Assembly (NCBI GenBank): GCA_029945425.1
Contig: JAQSDV010000002.1
Span: forward strand, 1,342,569 to 1,406,568
Origin: a bacterium
GTDB lineage: Bacteria; Pseudomonadota; Alphaproteobacteria; Micavibrionales; UBA2020
Direction of reading: 5' to 3'
Length of the DNA stretch: 64,000 nucleotides
The translations under genes were made by a program, and so were the position numbers. The notes beneath the pieces are model-generated. The model ran no database searches. It saw nothing but the letters and a program-made list of their open reading frames with translations, and was not told the DNA's origin. This document shows positions 1 to 8,173 of the stretch, one piece after another; the first letter of the stretch is position 1, and each line of letters opens with the position of its first letter.

Positions 1-134
1 CCCGAGGCCAGAAGGCCGTCGATGGTGGTAAGGTCATTGGCGATCACGTCGATTTGCGACTGTTCGGATGCCAGTTCAAAAAACGCGGTGGCGTAACGTC
101 GTGCGATCGCCTGATTTCCCGTTTTGCCTGCCAA
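1..134 (-). CDS. atpH: ATP synthase F1 subunit delta, N-terminal part (cut by window edge)
   Basis: The first 44 residues are visible and the gene runs off the left edge. The start is a TTG at 132-134, preceded by a GGGGG ribosome binding site; an in-frame TAA lies further upstream and there is no in-frame ATG. The translation includes AIARRYATAFFELA, the typical beginning of the delta subunit (OSCP family), which links the F1 head to the peripheral stalk. In alphaproteobacteria atpH opens the atpHAGDC operon, so the rest of that operon is expected to the left. The 147 bases between it and the Sco1 gene hold an AT-rich hairpin near 262-281 and presumably the atp promoter. Confidence 0.85.
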   Translation of the reverse strand, partial: MAGKTGNQAIARRYATAFFELASEQSQIDVIANDLTTIDGLLAS

Positions 135-281
135 GTGAAGCGCCCCCTTTGTCTTTATAATAAGCGGCTCTTATGCACCGCGAATTCGAGGCGTTTTTAG
201 CATGAGTCTGATTTTGGATGCAAACTGAATCCTGCCGAAAGTCAGGCATTTCGCAGCTTTGCAGTTATTATCGAAAATAAC

Positions 282-1178
282 TCAGGGCTTGGAGGATTTT
301 TTCTGTGCCGTGCCCAGTAGATAGGGCTGTATTTTCCCGAAAGCACGGTCGGTGCTGAGTTCCAGCCGGATGATTTCTTCCAGCTTGTTGGCCGGCGACA
401 TGAAATAGACCAGCGCGGAATGGTTGACGATGTAATCGCCCTCCGCGCCGCTCGCGCCCGGCAGCATCTCCACCTCGACCTTGAAGGCTTCTTCCGCTTT
501 TTTCACCTGTTCTTCGCTGCCGGTCAGCAGCGCGAAGGAGGACGGCGGGAGTTTTGCGGCATAGGCCTTCAGCACATCCTGCGTGTCGCGTTTCGGGTCG
601 ACGGTGATGAAGATCGGCTGCACGCGCTCACCCAACTCGCCGAGGCGTTCGATGATCTTGCCCATCTTCTCCAGCGTCACGGGGCAGATATCGGGGCATT
701 TGCTGTAGCCGAAATAAATCAGCAGGAATTTGCCGGGCCATGTTTTTTCGGTGACGGCGTTGCCGTCCTGATCCTTCAATTCAAACGTGCCGGGCACATA
801 CATGCCGATGCTGGGCTGCGAATGCGCGCGCAGGAAAGCCTGCTTTTGCAGCAGTTGCGGCGATACGCCTTCATTCGCCTGCGTCATCAGCGTCTGTTCG
901 ATTTCCGTGGGGCTTTGCGTATTCGCCGCGTCATCGGTTTTCGCGGGCGTCGCGGCGGGGTCATCGGGCGTTGCGGTGGGATCTTCGGTGCCGGGGCTGG
1001 TGCCCGGTTTCACGAGCTTCAGGCGGCCATTGCTGCCCACGATGTCAAAGGCGGGCACAAGCTTGCCATCCACCACGACAGGCTGCGGCGCGCTGCGGTG
1101 GTTGCCGATATAGGCGGCGACCGCCCCCAGCATGAAGCCGATAACCGCCAGCACCATGAAACGCAGAAATTTTCCCAT
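282..1178 (-). CDS. SCO1/SenC family copper chaperone
   Basis: A 298-residue membrane-anchored thioredoxin-fold protein that probably delivers copper to the CuA site of cytochrome oxidase. Residues 5-25 form a single N-terminal membrane segment. An Ala/Thr/Asp-rich linker follows (about 55-95), then the Sco domain with the copper motif KCPDICP near residue 162 and the distal ligand His in VNHSALVYF near residue 253. All three copper ligands are present. The linker makes it longer than usual (about 200-220 residues). The start has an AAAGGA site six bases upstream and a TATAAT-like box at 1201-1208. No oxidase genes are adjacent. Confidence 0.92.
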   Translation of the reverse strand: MGKFLRFMVLAVIGFMLGAVAAYIGNHRSAPQPVVVDGKLVPAFDIVGSNGRLKLVKPGTSPGTEDPTATPDDPAATPAKTDDAANTQSPTEIEQTLMTQANEGVSPQLLQKQAFLRAHSQPSIGMYVPGTFELKDQDGNAVTEKTWPGKFLLIYFGYSKCPDICPVTLEKMGKIIERLGELGERVQPIFITVDPKRDTQDVLKAYAAKLPPSSFALLTGSEEQVKKAEEAFKVEVEMLPGASGAEGDYIVNHSALVYFMSPANKLEEIIRLELSTDRAFGKIQPYLLGTAQKKSSKP

Positions 1179-1333
1179 GAAACATCCTTTGCTTCCGTTG
1201 ATTATATAGGAACCCAGCGCGGCGCAATCAAGGAATTTCGGGATATAGACGATTGATATAATTGCCTTTTCCGGCGTTTACCTAATTTTCAGAATATCCC
1301 CCTATAATGGGCGCATACGCAAAAGAGGTTGGC

Positions 1334-1753
1334 ATGCTGGATAAACTGAAAAAACTGACCGACCTGACGGGCGAATTTTTCGCCCGCCGCACTACGGCAG
1401 AAAGCAGCAAGCCCTCGCATTACCGCATGATCAGCGTGGGCGAAGGATTGGAGGGCGACGGCAAATGGGAAGTGTCTTTCTTCCTGACCGGCTCCTACAC
1501 CAACCCGATGTCGATGTCGCCGGTCAGCCCCCAGAAACTGGATGCGCTGCTGCGCGCGAATTTGCCGGCGGAGCATATGCCCGAGATCGAACACGAAAAA
1601 ACGCGCTACACATTACTGACCGCGCCGGAGCGCGCGAAAGACCTCGCCTCCGAAATCGTCCATATTTTCCAGCAGGAAGGCATCAAGCCGATGGATGGCG
1701 ATTACCAGCGCTACGCCCCGAAAAAGCCTGCACAAAGCATCGCAACTCCCTGA
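1334..1753 (+). CDS. Conserved small protein, paralogue A
   Basis: A 139-residue soluble protein of unknown function. The ATG at 1334 follows an AGAGG site; a start at 1307 is possible but has none. A TATAAT box lies about 30 bases upstream. It resembles the next gene: both have GKWEV-FF after a short N-terminal helix, a central SP-S/T-L--LL stretch, and a C-terminal ERA--LA-E-V-IF motif, so the two are tandem paralogues that have diverged. There is no signal peptide, membrane segment or recognisable catalytic motif. I do not recognise the family. Confidence 0.75.
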   Translation: MLDKLKKLTDLTGEFFARRTTAESSKPSHYRMISVGEGLEGDGKWEVSFFLTGSYTNPMSMSPVSPQKLDALLRANLPAEHMPEIEHEKTRYTLLTAPERAKDLASEIVHIFQQEGIKPMDGDYQRYAPKKPAQSIATP

Positions 1754-1854
1754 TTTGAATCGCAATAAAGTTACCCACATGCCCCCTTGCGACTCGGTTT
1801 AGCGGGGCGCATACTCCGTTCACATTTTCATAGTTATTATGCGGAGTGATTGCC

Positions 1855-2301
1855 ATGGGTACGGACAAGGCAAAGCAGGGCAAAGTGAAATCGCAGTTCG
1901 ACGAAGCGGTTGCAGGCACGGCTTACTACAGCATTTTCTCGATCGAACAAGCGCCCGACGATACGGCTCCCGGCAAATGGGAAGTGCTGTTCTTCGTCTC
2001 GGGATCGAAAAACGATGTGGACGCAACGTCCCCCCTCTCCACCTCCGAACTCCACCGCCTCCTCAACAGCTATTACGCCCGCCACGGCAAGGACAAGCCG
2101 GAGTTTGAAGGCGAGTTGTCGAAAAACCTCCACCTCGGCCGCGTCGATACAAAGGAACGCGCGCAGAGCCTCGCCGCCGAACTCGTTTTCATTTTCGAAG
2201 ATGCGGGATTGACCGCGATGAAGGAACAGCTGGAAAAATTCCAGCCCATGTCGCCGGGCAATTCGCGCCCGAAACCGAAGCCGCGTTTTCGCAAGCCGTA
2301 A
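1855..2301 (+). CDS. Conserved small protein, paralogue B
   Basis: A 148-residue soluble protein paralogous to the preceding gene (shared GKWEV-FF and ERAQSLAAELVFIF blocks). The ATG at 1855 is chosen because GGAG at 1843-1846 sits eight bases upstream; a GTG at 1846 is in frame but overlaps that site. The C-terminus is basic and proline-rich (RPKPKPRFRKP), a tail the paralogue lacks. The 101-base gap between the two genes leaves room for a separate promoter. No function can be assigned. Confidence 0.75.
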   Translation: MGTDKAKQGKVKSQFDEAVAGTAYYSIFSIEQAPDDTAPGKWEVLFFVSGSKNDVDATSPLSTSELHRLLNSYYARHGKDKPEFEGELSKNLHLGRVDTKERAQSLAAELVFIFEDAGLTAMKEQLEKFQPMSPGNSRPKPKPRFRKP

Positions 2302-2335
2302 CCGCGCAATTGCTGCCCCAATCACCATCGTCACG

Positions 2336-2420
2336 CCCGCGCAGGCGGGGATCCACCACCGTTTGCCACTCGGCGCACATTTTGTTTGTTGAAATCTGTT
2401 GGATCCCCGCCTTCGCGGGG
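2336..2420. repeat. Intergenic inverted repeat of the GGATCCCCGC type
   Basis: Two arms, CCCGCGCAGGCGGGGATCC at 2336-2354 and GGATCCCCGCCTTCGCGGGG at 2401-2420, face each other across 46 bases, and each arm also contains a short hairpin. Elements of this type (GGATCCCCGCC-TTC-GCGGGG) are dispersed intergenic repeats in many proteobacteria. It lies just after a CDS and could form a long stem in the transcript. Confidence 0.7.
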
Positions 2421-2423
2421 AGA

Positions 2424-2749
2424 GGGGGGTAAAGTTAGGCAATTGAAAACATAACCTTTTTAATACCTAAATTTGCCTGTGTACTACTTGTGTACAATTT
2501 CTAGGCGATTCAAGTGCAGATGAGCAAATTCTAGCAAATTTCGGTAGGGAGATAAATAGAAACACTTAGTTAAAGGCCTCTGAATGCCCTAGGAAAATTA
2601 CTTCCTTATCTATTTATGCAGGAATATCTTTGCTTATTCTCGGCTGTAGAAACATCAAAGGTATACTTCGCTGTTAAATCTTTGTAAGGCATCAAGATCA
2701 CTTTCTTTTAGAATAATAAAAATGTTTTTCCACTAATTAACAAACAACC
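2424..2749. other. AT-rich intergenic stretch without a recognisable gene
   Basis: These 326 bases are clearly richer in A and T than the surroundings. They contain a direct repeat of GTGTAC separated by five bases near 2478-2494. I find no credible ORF, tRNA or terminator. Together with the downstream low-GC gene they form an islet of about 1 kb that looks compositionally foreign. Confidence 0.5.
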
Positions 2750-3388
2750 TTAAGGCTCACCCATCACCGGCTGCTTTATTGATGAAGCCACAAATTGATG
2801 TAATCGAGCCTCGAACTCTTTTGGCGAAAGCGTCAATGGAAAAGCCGTAACATTGCTTGCAAGAGATACAATCCCATAGTCCCCCTGAGCATGTTCAGGT
2901 CTGTAATAACTCGTCGTCACGACAGCAATTTTAGGCTTTAAATCTTCAATAATATCAACTCGGACATTTATAGTTAAAGTATTCGGCGTAGAAACCATTT
3001 CAAAGATTGAGGTTGGCGGTACGACTTTAATGGTCGGCACATTGCACTTTTCATCACGCGCTACTATCCCAAATAGCATTTTTTCAATTTGGGGAACGTA
3101 GAGCGAAGCAAGTTTTTCTGGCTCCAGTTCATTTGGATAGTCGGTCTTTGCAAGCAATTCTTTATTGTGAATGTAAGCATGCAAGTTAATCCCTTTTAAG
3201 CCCTGCATAACCGGCGCTACAGGAATACCTGGCATCACCTCAGGACAGTTCTTTTTGGCATGAATTCCTGCCGAGTCATTGTTCTTAGAAAAGTAAGGTA
3301 TGTCGTCGGGCGTATCTGCGTTTGAAAAATGTATTACTGACAGTATGCCGCAGACCGCGACGATAGCCATGGCTACGCGAGCACCCAT
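2750..3388 (-). CDS. Hypothetical exported or membrane-anchored protein
   Basis: A 212-residue protein with an N-terminal hydrophobic segment (VAMAIVAVCGILSVIHF) that is either a signal peptide or an anchor; the rest is hydrophilic and lies outside the cytoplasm. A GGGGG ribosome binding site is seen upstream of the ATG at 3386-3388. Codon use is much more AT-rich than in neighbouring genes, which suggests recent acquisition. No conserved motif was recognised. It could be an envelope protein of unknown role. Confidence 0.7.
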   Translation of the reverse strand: MGARVAMAIVAVCGILSVIHFSNADTPDDIPYFSKNNDSAGIHAKKNCPEVMPGIPVAPVMQGLKGINLHAYIHNKELLAKTDYPNELEPEKLASLYVPQIEKMLFGIVARDEKCNVPTIKVVPPTSIFEMVSTPNTLTINVRVDIIEDLKPKIAVVTTSYYRPEHAQGDYGIVSLASNVTAFPLTLSPKEFEARLHQFVASSIKQPVMGEP

Positions 3389-3524
3389 GTTACCCCCTCA
3401 TTGAATAATTGATACGTGCTATTTGAACACTACATGCATTAAACGTCAAACCCGTTTAACCAAGATTAATACTGTTTTGTTTCCGCAGAATGGACAGCAC
3501 CCATACGAGGGCGCGTGTATATCC

Positions 3525-5477
3525 CTACGCCTTCAACGCAGAAGGCGCAGGCAGCTTGGCAGGCCTCGACGCACGATTTTTCTGTTTTTCCTCCCCGCCG
3601 CGCGGCCCTACACTACCGAATTCCGCGCCCAGTTCCCCGCGCTGCATCTGCGCCAATGATTGGGGCGATGACGTATGCGCGGGAATATCCAGCCCGTGTT
3701 TAAGTGCGTGATCACGCATCATCCGTTCATGCAGCCCCTGCACCATCGCGATCACGCCGCCGGTGATGCCGACGATGTTTGCGGTGAAGGGCAGGATGCG
3801 CCCACCATAGACGCCCGGTTCCTCGGGGTGCGGGAAACGGCCATACATGGTGGCGCCGAAGGCGGGAATGCCGCAGGCCGCGACGTTTTCGACGCGCTTG
3901 CCGCCCGCATCGATCACCGTCAGGTCGTTGCCGTCCAGTTCGATGCCGTCGCCGGCCTTGCGGTGCGGCTGGCACAGGCCTTTCTTGATCATGCCCGCCC
4001 AGAACGGGTCGCGCGCCTTGTCATACGTCACGGTATTGCCAAGGCCTGCGATGACGAAATCGAATTTCCGCGCTTCCTCGCGCATGCCGTCCTGAAAAGC
4101 GGAATTCCATTCGCGGGGCACGCCGCCTTCATGGCCGTCCTCCGCGCGCTCGACGCGGTCCTTCAGCGCCATATGCGCCACGATGCTGTTTTTGTATTCG
4201 TGCAGTTTTTCGCCGTCCTTCGTCGAGATAAATCCCGCCAGTATTTCCAGCTGGCCTGATGCTTGCGCATCCTCGATCATCTTGGTATTGGCGGGCGTCG
4301 TGCCGACGCGGTGCGTGCCCAGCCATGTGGCATGGCGGTTATAGATATTGCCGCACACATCATCCGGCAGCGCCGCGCCGATATCGGCGTTGAAACGCTC
4401 CCAGTATCCCAGCACTTCCTCCGCCGTGTAACCCTTGCGCATCAATACCGCGAATTCGCGGCGCATCGCCGTCACCACGTCGGTTTCCACGTCTGCGTGC
4501 GGTTTGCCCGCGGCGATCTTTGCGGCCTGCGCGTTCACGACGCGCAAGAATCGCGGCGGCGTTTTCTCCAGCTCCGCCTTTTTCTCCGCGCGCGGTTCGC
4601 CGACCAGCGATCCGGCCAAGTATTCCTCCGGCGTAACCGCACCGTAACCTGCGTGTTCAAGGCCGTTGCGCGAAATCATGTCGATCTTGCCCTTGAACCC
4701 CAGATGCAGCAGGCGCAGCACGCAGTCATGGCTGCTGAGCGCCGTGCCCAGCACCAGCACCTGCGGCGGCGGCAGCCCGGCCTTGTCGCGGCGGGCCTGT
4801 TCGTCCATCACTTGCGCGTAAAAATCTTTCGATGTGGCGGCATAGGGGTCTTCCAGATAACGCGCGCTGCCCACGATATTCTCGACGAAGGCGGGGCGCT
4901 GTATCTCGCGCTGGCCGGTCGCCAGCACCACCTGCGCGGCTTTAACCGTCGTCATCTCGCCGTTTTCTTTGACATGCAATACGGGATGCGGGCCTGATGT
5001 GTCCAGTTCCAGCGCTTCGCCGATGCGGGTATTCACATCCGCCTTGCCGCCCGCCTTGACCATCGCAAGGTCGACCAGATGCGACAAATAATCGCCCAGC
5101 AACACGCGCGGCGGGTCGAGCAGGTAGCCCATCAGGCGCTGTTTTTCCTTCGCATCCGGCGCGTCATTCGCAAGGCCGACGATGTATTGGGGGAAAGTGG
5201 GGAAGCCATCGGGAATATCATCCGCCATGAACGGCGTCGCACGCTTCGACGAAAGGTTCAGCCTGAACAAATCAAATTCCGCCGTGCGGCCATAGGCGAC
5301 GCCGCCGAATTTCTGCGCCTCGTTACGCTCCAGCAGCGTGATCTTCACGGGATTGTCCGGCGTGATGGATGGCTCTGCCGCAATCTTCAGCAATTCCTGC
5401 ACCAGCGTCACCGTACCCGCCAGCCCCGTGCCCACAATCACCAGATCCTGCATGTCTTCCGCCATCGATCCCCGCAT
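3525..5477 (-). CDS. FAD/NAD(P)-binding protein (NAD_binding_9 type)
   Basis: A 650-residue putative flavoprotein. The N-terminal dinucleotide motif VIVGTGLAG (residues 13-21) is followed by a second Rossmann region (VLVLGTALSSHD, about 243) and a third segment near 477 (DFVIAGLGN). The order matches the PF13454 family, long bacterial FAD/NAD(P)-binding proteins of mostly unknown substrate. No membrane segment is present. Starts at 5477, 5465 and 5453 are all ATG and close together; GGGGA and GGCGGAAG tracts between them make the true start uncertain. It is transcribed alone. Confidence 0.8.
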   Translation of the reverse strand: MRGSMAEDMQDLVIVGTGLAGTVTLVQELLKIAAEPSITPDNPVKITLLERNEAQKFGGVAYGRTAEFDLFRLNLSSKRATPFMADDIPDGFPTFPQYIVGLANDAPDAKEKQRLMGYLLDPPRVLLGDYLSHLVDLAMVKAGGKADVNTRIGEALELDTSGPHPVLHVKENGEMTTVKAAQVVLATGQREIQRPAFVENIVGSARYLEDPYAATSKDFYAQVMDEQARRDKAGLPPPQVLVLGTALSSHDCVLRLLHLGFKGKIDMISRNGLEHAGYGAVTPEEYLAGSLVGEPRAEKKAELEKTPPRFLRVVNAQAAKIAAGKPHADVETDVVTAMRREFAVLMRKGYTAEEVLGYWERFNADIGAALPDDVCGNIYNRHATWLGTHRVGTTPANTKMIEDAQASGQLEILAGFISTKDGEKLHEYKNSIVAHMALKDRVERAEDGHEGGVPREWNSAFQDGMREEARKFDFVIAGLGNTVTYDKARDPFWAGMIKKGLCQPHRKAGDGIELDGNDLTVIDAGGKRVENVAACGIPAFGATMYGRFPHPEEPGVYGGRILPFTANIVGITGGVIAMVQGLHERMMRDHALKHGLDIPAHTSSPQSLAQMQRGELGAEFGSVGPRGGEEKQKNRASRPAKLPAPSALKA

Positions 5478-5789
5478 TATTTCAAAGCAAATTGAAGGGC
5501 ATAGTTATGCGCTATAGTACCAAACGCGGCTGAATATTATGTTAACGTGAGAAGCATCGAAAAAGGCATCTTGCGGGGGTTGGGTAACCCGTTGATTTCA
5601 AACAATACCCTTCGCGCGATTTTGCGAAAACGTGTTTTTTAACTCGTTGAATTCATTGATAATTTATTTGGATGCTATGACTGGGAAGCACGGAAAACGC
5701 CGGGAAATAACCCCGAAAAAGAACCCTCTCCGCAAAGATCCAAAAAAATTCCATTAGATATCAGCTACTTGAAAAACAGGCCGTCGCGC
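5478..5789. other. Intergenic region with a possible 26-codon basic ORF
   Basis: This 312-base gap separates the flavoprotein start from the HD-hydrolase stop. The only coding candidate is a plus-strand ORF at 5677-5757 encoding a Lys/Arg-rich 26-residue peptide (begins MTGKHGKRRE), with no good ribosome binding site. Nothing else was recognised. Confidence 0.35.
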
Positions 5790-6440
5790 TTAACCGCCAA
5801 TTTCCGATTTTAGCTGCTGCAGGTAGCGTTTCATGAATTCAACGCGCCGTGCGCCTTCCGCCCGCGCGGATTTGGTCTGGAGCGTTTCGGCGGTTTTAAA
5901 AAGTTTGACGAAGAAATGGTCGATGGCGAAAAGTTTGTCATCGGGTGCGCGGGTTTCGGCCAGCATATCGTCTTCGCTGTAATACGGGCGGCCCATGATT
6001 GTGCTGGTGGAAAAACAACGCGCGATGCCGATTGCGCCCAGACCATCCAGCCTGTCGGCATCCTGCACCACTTTTGCCTCGATCGTTTCGCACGGGATAT
6101 TCGCGCTAAATGAATGCGTGGCAATCGCGTGCTTGATGCCGTCGAAATACTGCGCGGGGTAACCGACCGATTGCAGGTATTCTGCGGCGGCATCGGCGGA
6201 GAGGCGCGAGGCTTGCGATCTGCGCGGGTCATTTTTCGGCACGTTCACGAAATCGTGGAAATAGGCGGCGGGCACAACGATGTTCAGATCCGCCCCCTCC
6301 TCCGCCGCGAATTTCACGGCGGCGGCGACGACGCGGCGGATATGCAGGAAATCATGCGACGGATCGGCGGAGGGGTAAAGATCCCGCGCCTTCGCGCTGA
6401 ACAGCGCGTCCCATTTCTGCAAGCTTTCGGGCAGCATCAA
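5790..6440 (-). CDS. HD-domain phosphohydrolase (YedJ-like)
   Basis: A 216-residue metal-dependent phosphohydrolase. The HD signature is complete: His in SHDFLHIRRV (residues 28-37), the HD pair in YFHDF (about 61), and the distal Asp in QDADRLDGLGAIGIAR (about 126), which is the characteristic block of the YedJ/YpgQ group. The natural substrate is unknown for most members; nucleotides have been proposed. Its ATG overlaps the stop of the upstream PH-domain gene by four bases (ATGA), so the two genes are translationally coupled. Confidence 0.88.
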   Translation of the reverse strand: MMLPESLQKWDALFSAKARDLYPSADPSHDFLHIRRVVAAAVKFAAEEGADLNIVVPAAYFHDFVNVPKNDPRRSQASRLSADAAAEYLQSVGYPAQYFDGIKHAIATHSFSANIPCETIEAKVVQDADRLDGLGAIGIARCFSTSTIMGRPYYSEDDMLAETRAPDDKLFAIDHFFVKLFKTAETLQTKSARAEGARRVEFMKRYLQQLKSEIGG

Positions 6441-7000
6441 TAAGCCGTTTTCTTGAGGTTTTCGATTTCGGTCGAGAAGCCGTGCGGGTCGGCGATGGGC
6501 GGCAGATAGATATTTTTGTCATCAAGCGTATGCGTGAACATGAACAACTGGCCGTAATTCATCAGGTTGCCCACAAGCGACTGCGTGATGTTGCAGTAAT
6601 TGATCTCGCGCATGTTGAGTTTGTAGACGAGGATCGAGAACACGCCCGTCTTGTACAAAAACCGCTTGTTGGTCAGGTAAATTTCCGTCGTCCATTTGCG
6701 CGTCATTTTCACGAGGAAGCAGCCCGCGCCGATAAGGATGCCGGCCAGCGGCGCGAAGAAAACGCCGGGGTTCGATGCCGCCGTTTCACCCGCGCGCACG
6801 GGCGCGCCGGTGCCGAATTTCGCGAGCAGGAAGGCGATGCCGAAGCCCGCACCCGTCCAGATCAGCGCCTGCATCCAGGCACCGAGCGTATACGTCCAGT
6901 GGAATTCGCCCTTGCGCACGACGATTTCGTCCTGCAGCAGCGTCTGGTTGAGGAAGCGGCTGCGGCGGCCGGTATTTGTATTTACGTTGCTTGCGTTCAT
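6437..7000 (-). CDS. Bacterial PH-domain membrane protein
   Basis: A 187-residue protein with two hydrophobic segments (around residues 38-55 and 75-95) followed by a bPH_2-like domain (TEIYLTNKRFLYKTGVF, INYCNITQS), resembling YdbS/YdbT-type proteins. It probably sits in the inner membrane with the PH domain in the cytoplasm. The ATG at 6998-7000 is preferred; an in-frame TTG at 7021 would add seven residues. Neither has a clear ribosome binding site. It forms an operon with the downstream HD hydrolase. Confidence 0.78.
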   Translation of the reverse strand: MNASNVNTNTGRRSRFLNQTLLQDEIVVRKGEFHWTYTLGAWMQALIWTGAGFGIAFLLAKFGTGAPVRAGETAASNPGVFFAPLAGILIGAGCFLVKMTRKWTTEIYLTNKRFLYKTGVFSILVYKLNMREINYCNITQSLVGNLMNYGQLFMFTHTLDDKNIYLPPIADPHGFSTEIENLKKTAY

Positions 7001-7029
7001 GGGGCTATATTTGCACGGCAAAACCGTGA

Positions 7030-7058
7030 TGTCAAAACAGGGTTTTATCCCCTATAAT
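7030..7058 (+). promoter_or_regulatory. Sigma70-type promoter for a near-leaderless transcript
   Basis: TGTCAA at 7030-7035 and TATAAT at 7053-7058 are separated by 17 bases. The next ATG begins at 7066, only seven bases after the -10 box, so transcription would start at or within a base or two of the start codon. Confidence 0.6.
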
Positions 7059-7065
7059 CCCCCGC

Positions 7066-7953
7066 ATGCGCATTTTACTCACAGGCGGATCGGGCGACCT
7101 TGGCACGCTGCTTTCGGCGGATTTGCTTGGCCACGCCTATGATGTTGCCAGCATTGACATGGCGGCACCCCGCATCGCCGTGCCGCATTTCGTTAAAGGC
7201 TCGATCATCGACCGCGCGGCCGTGAAGCGCGCCATGGCGGGCGTCGATTGCGCCGTACATATCGCCGCCTGGCACGGCATTCACGAGGTGGAGAAAACAA
7301 AGACGCCGGAAGATTTCCACGACCTGAACGTGACCGGCACCTTCAACATGCTGGAGGCGGCTGCGGCCGCGAAGGTGCGTAACTTCGTCTTCATTTCCTC
7401 CACCAGCGTATCCGACCCCTATAGCGTCTACGGCAATTCGAAAATCGTGGGCGAGGAAATGTGCCGCGCCTATGCCAGCCGCCATGGCATGCGCATCATC
7501 ATCCTGCGCCCGCGCGCCTTTATCCCGAGCTGGAACCGGCAGGTTTATAAAACATGGAATGACTGGGCGGCGTGGTTTATGCGCGGCGCGGTGCATATCG
7601 ACGATGTGAAGCAGTCGGTCATGAAATCCATCCTGCACCTCGCAGAAAACAAACCCGTGCCCGCATCACCGCCCATCCTGACGATTGACGGCGCGTATGA
7701 ATACACGGCGGATGATATTGCAAACTGGGACAGGGACGGCGCAGGCGCAACCTTCCGCAAACATTATGCGGCGCATGAGGCCAACGCGCGCGCGGCAAAA
7801 CTCGATATCACGCGCAAGCCGAAAATCCTCGACATCACGCAGGCGCGCGCGACGATCGGCTACGCGCCCGCCTATTCCTTGAAAACCCTGCTTGAAGAAC
7901 TCGCACAGCACGGCGAAGACGGCCCGCCCGCGCCCTTCCCCCGAACGACATAA
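7066..7953 (+). CDS. NAD-dependent epimerase/dehydratase family protein
   Basis: A 295-residue extended short-chain dehydrogenase. It has the N-terminal NAD-binding glycine motif LLTGGSGDLG (residues 4-13), a DLN-TG-FNMLEAA segment near 87, catalytic Ser-Ser-Thr-Ser near 112 and the YxxxK pair in YGNSK near 123. Substrates are probably nucleotide sugars, but the sequence does not settle which. There is no ribosome binding site; a TATAAT box lies seven bases before the ATG. The stop codon falls inside a terminator hairpin. Confidence 0.85.
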   Translation: MRILLTGGSGDLGTLLSADLLGHAYDVASIDMAAPRIAVPHFVKGSIIDRAAVKRAMAGVDCAVHIAAWHGIHEVEKTKTPEDFHDLNVTGTFNMLEAAAAAKVRNFVFISSTSVSDPYSVYGNSKIVGEEMCRAYASRHGMRIIILRPRAFIPSWNRQVYKTWNDWAAWFMRGAVHIDDVKQSVMKSILHLAENKPVPASPPILTIDGAYEYTADDIANWDRDGAGATFRKHYAAHEANARAAKLDITRKPKILDITQARATIGYAPAYSLKTLLEELAQHGEDGPPAPFPRTT

Positions 7954-7981
7954 CCCCTCCAGGGGCAGCCGGAGGGGTTAT
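7950..7981 (+). terminator. Hairpin after the epimerase gene
   Basis: An 11-base perfect stem (ATAACCCCTCC with GGAGGGGTTAT) closes a 10-base loop and overlaps the TAA stop codon. No T tract follows, so its strength as a terminator is uncertain. A closely related hairpin lies at 8106-8136. Confidence 0.55.
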
Positions 7982-8096
7982 GCTGGTAAAGCCTGCCACG
8001 ATTGTGTGTGCAATGGGGAGACAGGCAAACGGGGGTTAACCCGTTTCCATCCATGACACGCACCAGCCCCCCGAATCCTGCGCTTTTTTTTCCAGC

Positions 8097-8136
8097 AAAA
8101 AAAACATAACCCCACCCGGGCAGCGGGAGGGGTTAT
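8097..8136 (-). terminator. Intrinsic terminator of the heptad-repeat gene
   Basis: On the minus strand a stem with GGGGTTAT / ATAACCCC ends is followed by eight T residues (A8 at 8097-8104 on the plus strand), directly downstream of the gene that ends at 8174. The stem resembles the hairpin at 7950-7981. Confidence 0.8.
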
Positions 8137-8173
8137 GCATTATCAACCTCGACTGCCTTGCGGCAGCGGGGAA

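Noticed and set aside
420..1256. Long plus-strand ORF opposite the Sco1 gene
   Set aside because: It is the antisense shadow of a gene with clear family motifs; its composition (Arg/His-rich) is typical of reverse frames in GC-rich DNA.
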